Source of the DNA: Odoribacter splanchnicus DSM 20712
GTDB taxonomy: Bacteria; Bacteroidota; Bacteroidia; Bacteroidales; Marinifilaceae
Reading direction: 5' to 3'
NCBI RefSeq assembly: GCF_000190535.1
Contig: NC_015160.1
Location: 930,001 to 994,000 of the forward strand
Length of the DNA stretch: 64,000 bases
Shown here: piece by piece, positions 1 through 8,345 of the stretch
How the letters are laid out: every line of letters starts with the position of its first letter
How positions within the stretch are numbered: position 1 is the stretch's first letter
The notes under the pieces: model-generated
The model's input: only the letters and a program-made list of their open reading frames with translations
The model's database searches: none
What the model was told of the DNA's origin: nothing
Program-made: the position numbers and the translations under genes

Positions 1-3000
1 CCATACAATCGTGTTCTTCATCGAACTTCAAATTGTTCAAAGTCAGTCCTGCAAAATTGAATTCTTCGAAAATTGTTTTCAGCCGGTAGGGATCGATCGT
101 ATTGGGATAGAACAAAACGAACTTGTGTGCTACGCTCTTATTGTAAATATAATCCCCATCTTCAACCCCGATAGCTCCCGCACTTTTCAGATAATGATCA
201 TCGAAAAATTTCAGGTATTCTTCCAGGTATTCATTTTCCTGCATAGCTTTGAGATTATGGGGAGTGATCAGGAATACTTCATAATCTACCCCGGCCAGCA
301 AATCGAACAATTTCTTATTTTTCAGGACTGCCGACATATAGTCCAACGCCTGTTTCTTATTACCGATATGCTTGACCACTATCAATTCCAGATCCCGGTT
401 ATAATCCCCTTTTTCGAATGTAAATGCAGGATCCACTTCCTGCAAAGCTTCTACAATGCGTTTCGTATTGACTTCCCGGAAAGGAACAGCCAAAACAAAA
501 TGATGATTCTCTTGTTCTTCATTGTTAAAGACATGGGCAGCAGTCCCCCATTTCCCTACAATTTTCTCACCTTGGTAACGATCCTCAAAATAATTCTCGG
601 TAAAGAAATCGACATACTGATCGATATTATTCAATCGCTTCAGGATAGAGAAGTTGTCCGGCGATATAGCGAACATCCGGTAACTTTCGTTTCCCAGAAT
701 CTTCAACAAAAACTTATCCGTAGCTATTTTATACAAATATTCGGAAGCTTCCGAATACTGTCCGAACCGACGAACAACCAGCACCTCTTTTTTGTACCCG
801 AGCTCTTCTTTTTTCATTTCATAACTTTTCCCTTCGGCCATTTCGGCAGCATGAATAAACTTCAAACGCGCTTTAAATCTGGTTTCCTGAACGGTTGTAA
901 ATTCCTGTGGCAAAAACAATACCACCCATTGTTCTTTTTCTTTCTCGATTTTATAAGTTGTTTCTTCTTTCCGGCTACGACCAGCCAGTACTTCTTCATC
1001 GAATTGCCAATTGCGGTTCGCCTGTAAAGAACGGACCTGAGCCATTTCCGCTTCGGAATACCGAACAGGTTTTTCTCCTACCGCTAAAGAAGCCAGAATG
1101 TCGCTAGTCACCTGCAGGATCTCTTTTCCGGGACGGGCTGCGATTACCTCTTCCAAAGCGTTCTTCGCCTCCTGGGGAGAACCGGTATTTACAACACACA
1201 TCGCTTTCAGAAACAGCACATTTGCTTTCAATTTATTATCCGGGTACGCTTTCAGGATTCTGTCACAAATTTGTGCTGCTTCGTGGTAATAAACTTTTTG
1301 GTAATATCGGTAAGCTTCCTGATACTTTTTCTCTACCACTTTCAGCACATCTTCGACCTGACGGAAATAGTTCGGGTCTTGTAGTCCCCGGGCGAAATCA
1401 CTTTCAGGGAAAAGAGCGGTCAGCTCTGTTTTATATCTTTCAGCCTCTGCCGCCTTACCTGCCTTGAGAGCGGTCGTGGAAGCCAGATAATAGACCATCG
1501 GCAGATTAGCGGTATTTTTAAAACGCTGAATATAAGCATCGAAACACTCTAAAGCCTTTTCCGGATCATTCAAACGGTACAAATAAATTTCGCCGGCTTT
1601 ATAATAAGCTTCTTCGATCTGTTTTTCAGATGCCTGCAGCATTTCCGGTGTCAGGGGGAGATCCTGCAAATAATACTCCCTGCTCTTTACATCTTTCACT
1701 TCCCTTTCCCCTCCCGTCATCTCTGCTAATTCTTCGCCGGTTTCGTCTGCCAAACCGATACTTGCTTTGTTTCGTCTGCGCCAATTGTCTTCCAGCTTAC
1801 GCCGTCCCCATTTCCGCTTAAAATCATTTTTCCCCAGAGCAATCGTCACGGGATTATAAAAATACCAATCCCCTCCGCGGTTACCCTGTGAAAAAGCATC
1901 TCCCCGGCTAAGCATATCGTTACGGCGATAAAAATTACGCTCGGCCTGCTCCCTTCGTTCCTGTTCTTTGCGAGTATTTTCCTGCTCTTTAATCGCAGTG
2001 ATTTTATCGTCGATCAAGCGGTTTCTCTCTTCTTCCGGTAACACCGCTATCCGCTGCAAACTATCCTGCGTTTGTATAATTCTCAGATTCGTAACCAATT
2101 CGGTCAGATCGGTCAGTAAAGATTTTAGTTTTTCATAATCTTCATAACGCGAATCCATGACAAGCAAACAAGAATCGTAACAACTCTGTGCCTGCACATA
2201 GGCCTTGTTTTTGAAATAATAATCCCCTAATTTTACAAAAGACAAAGCCTGCTGATTATCGTTATCTACAGAGGCATGCACGGATTTCCAATACAAACCG
2301 GCCGCTCCTTCCTCATTTCCACGTTTATTTTCGATATTGGCCAAAGCATAATAAATCCGATCCTGAAATTCCTCGTTCCGGGAATCCCGCAACATTTTCT
2401 TCAATTTCTTTTCTACGGCCGCATCTCCTTCCTGATAGGCTGAAGCCATACCGATCCGGGCATTGAAGACCATTTCATAATTGAAATTGAACCGGGTAGC
2501 TTTTTTCAATGCCAGTTTAGCAGCCCCATCCTGATTTTCTTTTACATATAATTGAGACAACAAAAAATTGTAGCGCGGTTTACGTTTTATGCTTTTACAA
2601 GTCCTGACCAATCTTTCTGCCTCAGGAATCGCTTGTTCGTACATACCTTGACGCACATAGAAATCGGTTCTCGCCGCAGCAACCATCTCCCGTTGTTTCC
2701 GCTTTAATGTGCTCCCGTCGAGCCGGTCCATGATCCGGGCAGCCTCTTCGTAGCGTCCCATTTCCGTCAGGCTCCGGAATAACCAGATCGACACCTCGGT
2801 CATCAAGGCCTCGTCTTCGGCATATTGCCTTTGTATAAAACGAAAAGTGTTATTGGCCATCGTGTATTTCTTCTTATAGAAATAAGCTTTCCCCAATAAC
2901 AGATAGCATTTATCCAACTGGTTATTAAATTCTTTTTTCTTTCGGAAGGTCTGATAATTTTTGGAATCTTTATTCTTTCTCCGCCTGGGTTTAGCCGTGA

Positions 3001-3298
3001 TCGAATGTTTATCGATCGCTTTAGCCGCCTTTTCGATCACGTAGTCCATATCGGAGCTGCAAATACTACGCGTCTGTTCGTCATTAGATACGAAAACAGG
3101 CAAAAGGTGGGTATAATCCTCCTTATGCCTGTTTTCCATATGCTTTATCCCGGACTTCAAAGCCTGGTCACCGTTAAAATATACGTTATAACGGGTAGTC
3201 AACTGGTGATAGTTACGTGAAAAGAAATTGTTTCTCTTCACCGAACAACCGCACAGCACCACCATCATCCCCGTTAATATATAAGAAGAATATTTCAT
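1..3298 (-). CDS. PorW/SprE-like TPR lipoprotein, partial (runs off the left edge)
   Basis: The reading frame opens at ATG 3298 and stays open to the window edge, giving about 1,099 visible codons without a stop. The N-terminus is a lipoprotein signal peptide with lipobox LCGC and Cys18 as the lipid-bearing residue. It is followed by a stretch reading NYHQLTTRYNVYFNGDQAL, which resembles the start of the PorW/SprE family of long TPR lipoproteins needed for type IX secretion in Bacteroidetes. The middle is rich in helical, charged, TPR-like segments (for example CYLLLGKAYFYKKKYTMANN near residue 140). Family assignment is from memory of that N-terminal signature and the architecture. The C-terminus is outside the window. 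The mrp gene lies 14 bases upstream, so the two are probably co-transcribed. Confidence 0.7.
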   Translation of the reverse strand, partial: MKYSSYILTGMMVVLCGCSVKRNNFFSRNYHQLTTRYNVYFNGDQALKSGIKHMENRHKEDYTHLLPVFVSNDEQTRSICSSDMDYVIEKAAKAIDKHSITAKPRRRKNKDSKNYQTFRKKKEFNNQLDKCYLLLGKAYFYKKKYTMANNTFRFIQRQYAEDEALMTEVSIWLFRSLTEMGRYEEAARIMDRLDGSTLKRKQREMVAAARTDFYVRQGMYEQAIPEAERLVRTCKSIKRKPRYNFLLSQLYVKENQDGAAKLALKKATRFNFNYEMVFNARIGMASAYQEGDAAVEKKLKKMLRDSRNEEFQDRIYYALANIENKRGNEEGAAGLYWKSVHASVDNDNQQALSFVKLGDYYFKNKAYVQAQSCYDSCLLVMDSRYEDYEKLKSLLTDLTELVTNLRIIQTQDSLQRIAVLPEEERNRLIDDKITAIKEQENTRKEQERREQAERNFYRRNDMLSRGDAFSQGNRGGDWYFYNPVTIALGKNDFKRKWGRRKLEDNWRRRNKASIGLADETGEELAEMTGGEREVKDVKSREYYLQDLPLTPEMLQASEKQIEEAYYKAGEIYLYRLNDPEKALECFDAYIQRFKNTANLPMVYYLASTTALKAGKAAEAERYKTELTALFPESDFARGLQDPNYFRQVEDVLKVVEKKYQEAYRYYQKVYYHEAAQICDRILKAYPDNKLKANVLFLKAMCVVNTGSPQEAKNALEEVIAARPGKEILQVTSDILASLAVGEKPVRYSEAEMAQVRSLQANRNWQFDEEVLAGRSRKEETTYKIEKEKEQWVVLFLPQEFTTVQETRFKARLKFIHAAEMAEGKSYEMKKEELGYKKEVLVVRRFGQYSEASEYLYKIATDKFLLKILGNESYRMFAISPDNFSILKRLNNIDQYVDFFTENYFEDRYQGEKIVGKWGTAAHVFNNEEQENHHFVLAVPFREVNTKRIVEALQEVDPAFTFEKGDYNRDLELIVVKHIGNKKQALDYMSAVLKNKKLFDLLAGVDYEVFLITPHNLKAMQENEYLEEYLKFFDDHYLKSAGAIGVEDGDYIYNKSVAHKFVLFYPNTIDPYRLKTIFEEFNFAGLTLNNLKFDEEHDCM

Positions 3299-3312
3299 TT
3301 AGACATGCTGTC

Positions 3313-4398
3313 CTATTGTCTGGTGACTCTCACTCTTTTTGCCGGGTCGTGATTTTCCTCTACGGCTTTCACAACTTCATCCGCCAACTGCCTGAACGCT
3401 GTTCCCGTAATCGAATCGGCATTCAAAGCTACAGGTTTACCTGCATCGCCTCCATCACAAATAGTCTGTACAACAGGTATTTCGCCCAACAACCGGAGAC
3501 CTCTTTGTTCGGCCAGTTGTTTCGCCCCTTCCCGTCCGAAAATATAATATTTATGATCGGGCAATTCAGCCGGAGTAAACCAGGCCATATTTTCCACCAG
3601 GCCTAGCACGGGCACCTGTATACCCGGCGACTCGAACATATTGATTCCTTTGATTGCATCGGCCAAAGCCACCTGCTGAGGTGTACTGACTACAATAGCT
3701 CCTGTCAGGGCGACAGTTTGTACCAAAGTCAAATGAATATCGCTGGTTCCCGGCGGAAGGTCGATCAGCATATAATCCAATTCGTCCCAAAAACCTTGCT
3801 CCACCATCTGTTTCAATGCATTGGAAGCCATCGGCCCCCGCCAGACAGTGGCAGAAGCCGGATCGACAAAGAAACCGATAGATAACAATTTTACGCCATA
3901 TTTCTCTACCGGCACAATGAAATCCTTTCCGTCGATCTGCTCCATATAGGGCTGAGCCTCTTCGCAACCGAACATTTTCGGAATAGAAGGACCGAAAATA
4001 TCCGCATCCACCAAACCCACTTTATATCCTTCAGCAGCCAAAGCAACCGCTAAATTTGCCGCCACGGTAGATTTTCCTACTCCTCCTTTACCCGAGGAAA
4101 CAGCGATTATATTTTTTACCTTTTCCAGGGACAACGGTCTCTCCAAATCCTGAACAAACAGGTTTTCGATCTCTACCTCCGTATAAGAAGTTTTTTCTTT
4201 TATCAGGGCTTCCGCTTTTTTCTTCACCGACCCGACAAACGGATCGCTGGCTTTCTGAAACACCAGCCGAAACAACACTTTCTCTCCCTCGATCCGGATA
4301 TTTTGCACCATATCCAGTTCCACAATATTTTTAGAAGTACCGGGATACTTCACTTCTGTGAGAAGATCCCTGATTTCTTTAAGTTTTTCCTGCATCAT
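3313..4398 (-). CDS. mrp: Mrp/ApbC-family P-loop ATPase, Fe-S cluster carrier
   Basis: This 361-residue protein has an N-terminal MIP18/DUF59-like domain (about residues 1-85) and a deviant Walker A motif GKGGVGKST at 103-111. A ParA/MinD-like ATPase domain follows with LVDADIFGPSIPKMFG and DLPPGTSDIHLTL. Mrp proteins bind and deliver Fe-S clusters to apoproteins in the cytoplasm. The CxxC pair found in many homologues after the VENM motif is absent here (VENMAWFTPAELPDHKYYIFG region). I believe this is usual for Bacteroidetes Mrp. Two adjacent ATG codons (4398 and 4395) could serve as the start. The gene lies just upstream of the PorW/SprE-like gene on the same strand. Confidence 0.93.
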   Translation of the reverse strand: MMQEKLKEIRDLLTEVKYPGTSKNIVELDMVQNIRIEGEKVLFRLVFQKASDPFVGSVKKKAEALIKEKTSYTEVEIENLFVQDLERPLSLEKVKNIIAVSSGKGGVGKSTVAANLAVALAAEGYKVGLVDADIFGPSIPKMFGCEEAQPYMEQIDGKDFIVPVEKYGVKLLSIGFFVDPASATVWRGPMASNALKQMVEQGFWDELDYMLIDLPPGTSDIHLTLVQTVALTGAIVVSTPQQVALADAIKGINMFESPGIQVPVLGLVENMAWFTPAELPDHKYYIFGREGAKQLAEQRGLRLLGEIPVVQTICDGGDAGKPVALNADSITGTAFRQLADEVVKAVEENHDPAKRVRVTRQ

Positions 4399-4480
4399 AA
4401 CATTTAAAAATTTAATATCCCTTTAGGGGTAACGAAAATAGTAAAAATAGCCGATTCGCCAAAACGACTCTCCGTCCAGA

Positions 4481-5188
4481 TTAAATCCGGGTATTATATT
4501 TCCTCAGCCTGGCCCTTAAAGTCGGATAAGCCGGACATACTTTGCCGACCAACTTCCAAAATGCAGCCGAATGATTCTTCTCTACCGTATGGCATAACTC
4601 ATGCAAGATCACATAATCGATAATTTCATCCGGTAGCTTCATCAACTTGATATTGAGACTGATATTATTGTCAAAAGAACAACTACCCCAATTGGAAATA
4701 TTGTTCCTGAACGTAACCCGTCCGTAACGAAATCCGAATTTTTCGGCATAGTTTCTGATCCGCTGCGGCAAATATCGACGGCATTCCATCGTATAGATTT
4801 CCAGCAAAAACTGCTGAACGATTTTCTCTACTTTACTGAAATCGACTTTTTTAGGAATAAACAGGGTTATTTTTTCCTGTTCAAGCCGATAAGAAGGCTT
4901 CGGTTCCTCGGTCTCCACAATCCTCAGCACATGCAACTTCGTCTTAATTTCCGCCCCTATTCCCAAACCGACTCCGGTGTCTTCCTCATAAACTTTCATA
5001 TCTTTCCGGTTTTTGAGAATCCACTCCCGATTCTCTTCCAGAAATTTCTCCACCTGTTTCCGGCTCACGCCGAAAGGAACACTCACCCAAACCCCACGCC
5101 CCGGAGCCATCCGAATACGCAAATACTTGATATTCGCACTCCGCCGGACCTTTATTTCACCAATACCCGCAAGTTCCAATACCTCCAT
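4481..5188 (-). CDS. YgjP/WLM-type zinc metallopeptidase (M48-like, DUF45)
   Basis: The 235-residue protein carries HELCH at 196-200 followed by a third likely zinc ligand, His206, in KNHSAAFW. It has the N-terminal beta-rich region and the FRNNISNWGSCSF segment typical of the YgjP-like family (DUF45, COG1451). These are small cytoplasmic putative metallopeptidases; the physiological substrate is not known. The length matches the family's usual 230-250 residues. It starts at ATG 5188 and ends about 80 bases before mrp, in the same orientation. The gap between the two is AT-rich without an obvious terminator. Confidence 0.88.
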   Translation of the reverse strand: MEVLELAGIGEIKVRRSANIKYLRIRMAPGRGVWVSVPFGVSRKQVEKFLEENREWILKNRKDMKVYEEDTGVGLGIGAEIKTKLHVLRIVETEEPKPSYRLEQEKITLFIPKKVDFSKVEKIVQQFLLEIYTMECRRYLPQRIRNYAEKFGFRYGRVTFRNNISNWGSCSFDNNISLNIKLMKLPDEIIDYVILHELCHTVEKNHSAAFWKLVGKVCPAYPTLRARLRKYNTRI

Positions 5189-5218
5189 GATCTGAAAAAC
5201 TATTTTTCATTAAAGAAC

Positions 5219-5257
5219 AATAAAAGGAGGATGCCTTCATCGCATTCTCCTTTTATT
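5219..5257 (-). terminator. Intrinsic terminator after the 93-aa protein gene
   Basis: Near-perfect inverted repeat: arm AATAAAAGGAGGATGC (5219-5234) and its partner at 5242-5257, with one mismatch and a 7-base loop. It sits 18 bases past the stop of the minus-strand gene at 5276-5557. The AT-rich flanks mean it could act in both directions. Confidence 0.75.
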
Positions 5258-5275
5258 CTTTTCTCTACGAACAGC

Positions 5276-5557
5276 TTAAGCCTGCTTTACCAAATCGCTT
5301 AATTTTGTAAATGCACCGTCTACAGAAGCAATCAAATCCTTTCCGATAGTCCTGTAATATCCTTTTCTATCTGCTTTCGCCACTTGTTTTCCAGCATTTA
5401 CACGTTGTCTTAAATCATTTCTGGAATCTATAATATGCTGTACTATTTCGCTGATATCATCCATACTTTTACCTACAGCCAGACAATTTAAGCTATCGTC
5501 AACAACAGCAAAAGTCAAACAATCGATGTCTTTCTTTAATCTTCTAATACTTGCCAT
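5276..5557 (-). CDS. Small conserved Bacteroidales protein of unknown function
   Basis: The best start is ATG 5557, giving 93 residues beginning MASIRRLKKDIDCLTFAVVD. An upstream in-frame extension to 5623 would add a Lys/Phe-rich stretch that looks like a translated A/T-rich leader, so I reject it. The protein is helical, with no signal peptide or membrane segment. The C-terminal half has several basic residues (RNDLRQRVNAGKQVAKADRKGYYRT). I recognise this as a type of small protein common in Bacteroidales genomes but know of no function. It is a single gene with its own terminator, downstream of trpA and in the same orientation. Confidence 0.75.
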   Translation of the reverse strand: MASIRRLKKDIDCLTFAVVDDSLNCLAVGKSMDDISEIVQHIIDSRNDLRQRVNAGKQVAKADRKGYYRTIGKDLIASVDGAFTKLSDLVKQA

Positions 5558-5638
5558 AATTTTCAAGAATTTAAATTTTTTCAAAAATAAGAAAAATCCC
5601 AGAGATTTCTCCCCTTTCTTCAACTTTTTTTTAGCTCT

Positions 5639-5687
5639 TAGCTCACGGGGACGCGGGCAGCAGGCTATAGCCCGTCCCCGTGAGCTA
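5639..5687. terminator. Strong GC-rich hairpin overlapping the trpA stop codon
   Basis: The arms TAGCTCACGGGGA and TCCCCGTGAGCTA are perfect complements. They are extended inside by CGGGC/GCCCG with a two-base bulge. The 3' end of trpA, including its stop codon at 5665-5667, is part of the hairpin. A short T-run follows on the plus strand (5686-5692) but not on the minus strand. Its role as the trp operon terminator is therefore probable but not certain. Confidence 0.6.
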
Positions 5688-6447
5688 TTTTTAACAAGTG
5701 ATCGACAGCTTCCTCCACCGTAGGCTCCGTTCCCAGTAATTTTACAAATAAGCTTCCGATAATAGCTCCGCTACTATAACGGCAAACGGTCGACAAGCTC
5801 TCGCCATTAGATATGCCGAAACCGATCAAACGTTTATTTTTCAAATTCAAACGGTCTATTCTTTGGAAATATTCAATCTGTCCGGCTGTAAACCGATCTT
5901 TCACTCCGGTCGTCGAAGCCGAAGAGACCATATAGATAAAACCGCCACAATATTCGTCTATCAGACGGATCCTTTCATCCGAAGTTTCGGGGGTAATCAA
6001 CATAATCACCGGAATATCATATTTTTCACAAAGCGGTTTAACCGACTCCAGGTATTCCTGAAACGGCAAATCCGGAATAATCATTCCATCGATCCCGATT
6101 TCCATCCCTTTTCGAAAAAGGTTTTCTATACCGTACCGCAACATCGGATTCAAATATCCCATCAATAGCAAAGGCAATTCAACCCGACTTCGTATACTAG
6201 TCAACTGCTCGAGTAATACAGGCAACGTCATGCCATTTTTCAGTGCCTGTGTACTACTTTGCTGGATGACTACCCCATCGGCCATAGGATCGGAAAAAGG
6301 AATCCCGATTTCCACCAGATCGACTCCCCGGTTTTCTAACATCTGTATGATTTCGACCGTATCTTCCAAAACCGGATAACCGGCAGTAAAATACACGGAC
6401 AAAAGATTTCTATCTTTTCTTTGAAACAACTCTGTAATCCGATTCAT
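5665..6447 (-). CDS. trpA: Tryptophan synthase alpha chain
   Basis: This 260-residue TIM barrel cleaves indole-3-glycerol phosphate to indole and glyceraldehyde 3-phosphate and passes indole to TrpB. The catalytic acids are visible: Glu46 in VDLVEIGIPFSDP and Asp57 in MADG, equivalent to Glu49 and Asp60 of the enterobacterial enzyme. The phosphate-binding GFGIS and GAIIGS segments are present near the C-terminus. Length is normal. It is the last gene of the trp operon and lies 11 bases after trpF. The prophage now separates trpFA from the rest of the operon by about 36 kb. Confidence 0.97.
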   Translation of the reverse strand: MNRITELFQRKDRNLLSVYFTAGYPVLEDTVEIIQMLENRGVDLVEIGIPFSDPMADGVVIQQSSTQALKNGMTLPVLLEQLTSIRSRVELPLLLMGYLNPMLRYGIENLFRKGMEIGIDGMIIPDLPFQEYLESVKPLCEKYDIPVIMLITPETSDERIRLIDEYCGGFIYMVSSASTTGVKDRFTAGQIEYFQRIDRLNLKNKRLIGFGISNGESLSTVCRYSSGAIIGSLFVKLLGTEPTVEEAVDHLLKIAHGDGL

Positions 6448-6458
6448 AACTAAAAAAA

Positions 6459-7076
6459 TTAAGGTAGTTCAGCTAAAAAACGAGACAATAAATGGATATT
6501 TTTCATTCCGGGAGCCGTTTCGAACCGACTGTTCAAATCGAGTCCGGCAAGCTTCGGATGTTTGATTTTTCCGATCTCTTCTCTATTTTCCCAGGCAATT
6601 CCTCCACTTAAGAAAAAAGGTACACTCCCCTCGTACCGGTTCAATAAATTCCAGTCGAACGATTTCCCGGTCCCTCCAAACTGTCTGCTCCGGGTATCGA
6701 ACAAAAACAACTGACAAGCCGATTCATAAGGCAAAGTCCGTTGAAAATCACCGGCCTCTTCTATACCGAAAGCTTTTATTACCCGGTAGCCTTTCCGTAC
6801 AAAATAGTGACCCATTTCAGGGGGTTCATCCCCATGCAGTTGAATCGTATCCATCTTATACCTTCGTACTATATTTTCGATAAACCCGGTTTCTGCATTC
6901 ACAAAAACTCCTACTTTCCCGATAGCTGCAGGTAAACGTTCCAAAGCCCGGGGAGACAAATCACCGGCATAACGCGGTGAGGATTTATAAAAAATAAAAC
7001 CCAACATATCGGGATGTAAAGCAGCGACTTCCGTCACATTCCCGGGTTCCTTCATGCCACAAATTTTAATCAGCAT
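6459..7076 (-). CDS. trpF: Phosphoribosylanthranilate isomerase
   Basis: I chose ATG 7076, giving MLIKICGMKEPGN, the usual TrpF N-terminus with the catalytic Cys in KICGM. The longer frame would need a TTG start at 7085. The protein is about 205 residues with the family segments DTIQLHGDEPPE, FLFDTRS, FGGTGKSFDW and FLSGGI. It converts phosphoribosylanthranilate to the carboxyphenylamino-deoxyribulose phosphate used by TrpC. The prophage left end lies only about 30 bases upstream. Reading across the reconstructed empty site, the native trpC stop codon would have overlapped this start codon, so translation was probably coupled before insertion. Confidence 0.96.
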   Translation of the reverse strand: MLIKICGMKEPGNVTEVAALHPDMLGFIFYKSSPRYAGDLSPRALERLPAAIGKVGVFVNAETGFIENIVRRYKMDTIQLHGDEPPEMGHYFVRKGYRVIKAFGIEEAGDFQRTLPYESACQLFLFDTRSRQFGGTGKSFDWNLLNRYEGSVPFFLSGGIAWENREEIGKIKHPKLAGLDLNSRFETAPGMKNIHLLSRFLAELP

Positions 7077-7105
7077 ATCCGACAAAATTTTTTAATATAA
7101 TCGGC

Positions 7106-7167
7106 AAAACGAAATGCGAGCGGTATAAAAAACGAAATGCGATAATCAGGGTATAAAACGAAATGTG
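7106..7167 (+). repeat. Left-end transposase-binding repeats (three copies)
   Basis: AAAACGAAATGCG occurs at 7106 and 7129 and, with one change (TG for CG), at 7155. The spacing is 23 and 26 bases, and two copies are preceded by GTATAA. The same 13-mer in inverted orientation ends the element at 42756-42768. This arrangement is what is expected for MuA-type attL binding sites. Confidence 0.8.
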
Positions 7168-7195
7168 AAAAAAATATCGCACACACACGATATAA

Positions 7196-7237
7196 AAAGG
7201 CTTTCAAACGTCATTTGAATGGCGTTTGAAAGCCTTT
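7196..7237 (-). terminator. Left-end terminator hairpin below dam
   Basis: The sequence is almost entirely self-complementary: AAAGGCTTTCAAACG (7196-7210) pairs with 7223-7237 and the inner bases extend the stem to a 2-base loop. On the minus strand it is followed by CTTTTTATA, a U-tract. It lies 80 bases past the dam stop and would stop phage late transcripts before trpF. The arms contain the phage-wide GTTTGAA/TTCAAAC motif. Confidence 0.8.
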
Positions 7238-7316
7238 AAATTTATAGCATTTTCACGCAAAAAGCACATTCAAATATTTGTGCAATTCATTAGGAATGAC
7301 TATCTTTACATAGTAT

Positions 7317-8159
7317 TTAGGAGGCATCTGTTGTATCGACAACGCCGCAATCTTTGTAATCAAACAAAGTTCGCTGCGGGTGTTCTTCATAATTGCATAC
7401 CATCCACTCCTCCTGCTTTCTTCGGCTCGTCTTTGATGCGCTGATGGTTCTTTCTACCCGGTGGATTATCCATCCGTTTTTGTTTGCGTATTCCTCTATC
7501 ATTGGCAGGGGAAACATTGTCAGCATGAACTTACCTTTCACCTGCTCCAAAAGCTGCAGGAGCTTCTCCATGCAATACTCATCAAACGTACCCTCGTAAT
7601 GACCACAATCGCTATTGATATAAGGTGGATCCACAAAATGAAACGTATCGGGCGAGTCATAAGTGGAGATGACATCCAGCGCATCCCGGTTCTCTATGGT
7701 CACGTTGTCAAGCCGGGCGCATAACCATTCGGTAAACTCATCCTTTGCATTACGCAGTTTCTTCGGCATTCCGCCACCAAAGTCATAACCGAACGAACCA
7801 TCCATCATGCTGGCAAAGGACATTTTACATAACGCCCAAACAGCCCATGCACGTTGCACCGGCTGAAAGAATTGAGGATACTGCAATATGTGTCCGGCAT
7901 GGGCGTGCATATCCCGGCTGTGCAAAGTCTTCTCAATCTCCTGTTTCAGGTCACGATAATAGACTTTAGCCATCCAATAAAAGTTCGTTATATCCATGCT
8001 GATATCGTTTATAACTTCGCCATCAGCCGGACGCTTGGCAAACAATACTGCAGCACCGCCGCAGAAAGCCTCTGTATAAAGTTTATGCTTGGGGATCAGA
8101 GGCAGAATATGTTTAAGGAGGGTTTGCTTGCCTCCGTAGTAAGAAATAGGTGTTTTCAT
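7317..8159 (-). CDS. dam: DNA adenine N6-methyltransferase, D12 class (Dam-like)
   Basis: This 280-residue protein has the D12-class order of motifs: the SAM-binding start ISYYGGKQTLL (residues 5-15) and FCGGAAVLF (32-40), then the catalytic DPPY at 177-180. It transfers a methyl group to adenine N6 in duplex DNA. The recognition site cannot be read from sequence; GATC is a guess from family membership. It is a lone methylase with no restriction partner in the phage, so a role in protecting phage DNA or in regulation is likely. It is the leftmost phage gene, preceded by the structured 8196-8325 region and followed by a terminator. Confidence 0.9.
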   Translation of the reverse strand: MKTPISYYGGKQTLLKHILPLIPKHKLYTEAFCGGAAVLFAKRPADGEVINDISMDITNFYWMAKVYYRDLKQEIEKTLHSRDMHAHAGHILQYPQFFQPVQRAWAVWALCKMSFASMMDGSFGYDFGGGMPKKLRNAKDEFTEWLCARLDNVTIENRDALDVISTYDSPDTFHFVDPPYINSDCGHYEGTFDEYCMEKLLQLLEQVKGKFMLTMFPLPMIEEYANKNGWIIHRVERTISASKTSRRKQEEWMVCNYEEHPQRTLFDYKDCGVVDTTDAS

Positions 8160-8183
8160 TGCTGTTATTCCTTTAAATGTTAC

Positions 8184-8191
8184 TATCTTTG
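8184..8191 (+). promoter_or_regulatory. -7 box of a plus-strand promoter in front of the candidate small RNA
   Basis: TATCTTTG fits the Bacteroidetes -7 consensus TAnnTTTG exactly. A weak TTG (-33) lies 22 bases upstream at 8159-8161. It points away from dam, and a start 5-8 bases downstream would coincide with the first base of the 14-bp closing stem at 8196. Confidence 0.5.
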
Positions 8192-8195
8192 CGAC

Positions 8196-8325
8196 ATCTC
8201 ACTCACATAACATACAAATGCGACCAACCGCAGCAGAGGGTATTTAGCCCCCGGCTGTGCGGTTGGTCGCATCTTTGTGTAAGTATGTGGGTGAGATAAC
8301 TACTTACAGGCCGGGGGCTTTTTCT
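8196..8325 (+). ncRNA. Candidate structured small RNA between dam and the DGR
   Basis: Seen directly: a 14-bp closing stem (8196-8209 with 8284-8297, one G-U) encloses a perfect 15-bp stem (8218-8232 with 8258-8272). The loop of the inner stem holds AGCCCCCGGC (8246-8255), which is fully complementary to GCCGGGGGCT at 8310-8319, just before TTTTT. That pairing would be a pseudoknot or an alternative terminator. The -7 box sits a few bases before the closing stem. Together this gives a transcription unit of about 125 nt. No ORF explains the pairing. The same DNA is also the 5' leader of dam on the minus strand, so a cis role as an attenuator of dam is the alternative reading. No known RNA family is recognised. 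Confidence 0.5.
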
Positions 8326-8345
8326 TGCCTGCCCCCGACAGGCAT

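Noticed and set aside
11..1027. 338-codon plus-strand frame at the left edge
   Set aside because: It is antisense to the PorW/SprE-like gene, which stays open over the same region and continues past the edge.
7101..7105. TCGGC as a target-site duplication
   Set aside because: The other end has ACCCC; no match in direct orientation.
8196..8325. Retron-type RNA serving the nearby reverse transcriptase
   Set aside because: The RT has the DGR motif IGNYLSQ and a matching TR/VR pair, and the RNA is on the opposite strand 450 bases away. A retron reading is not supported.
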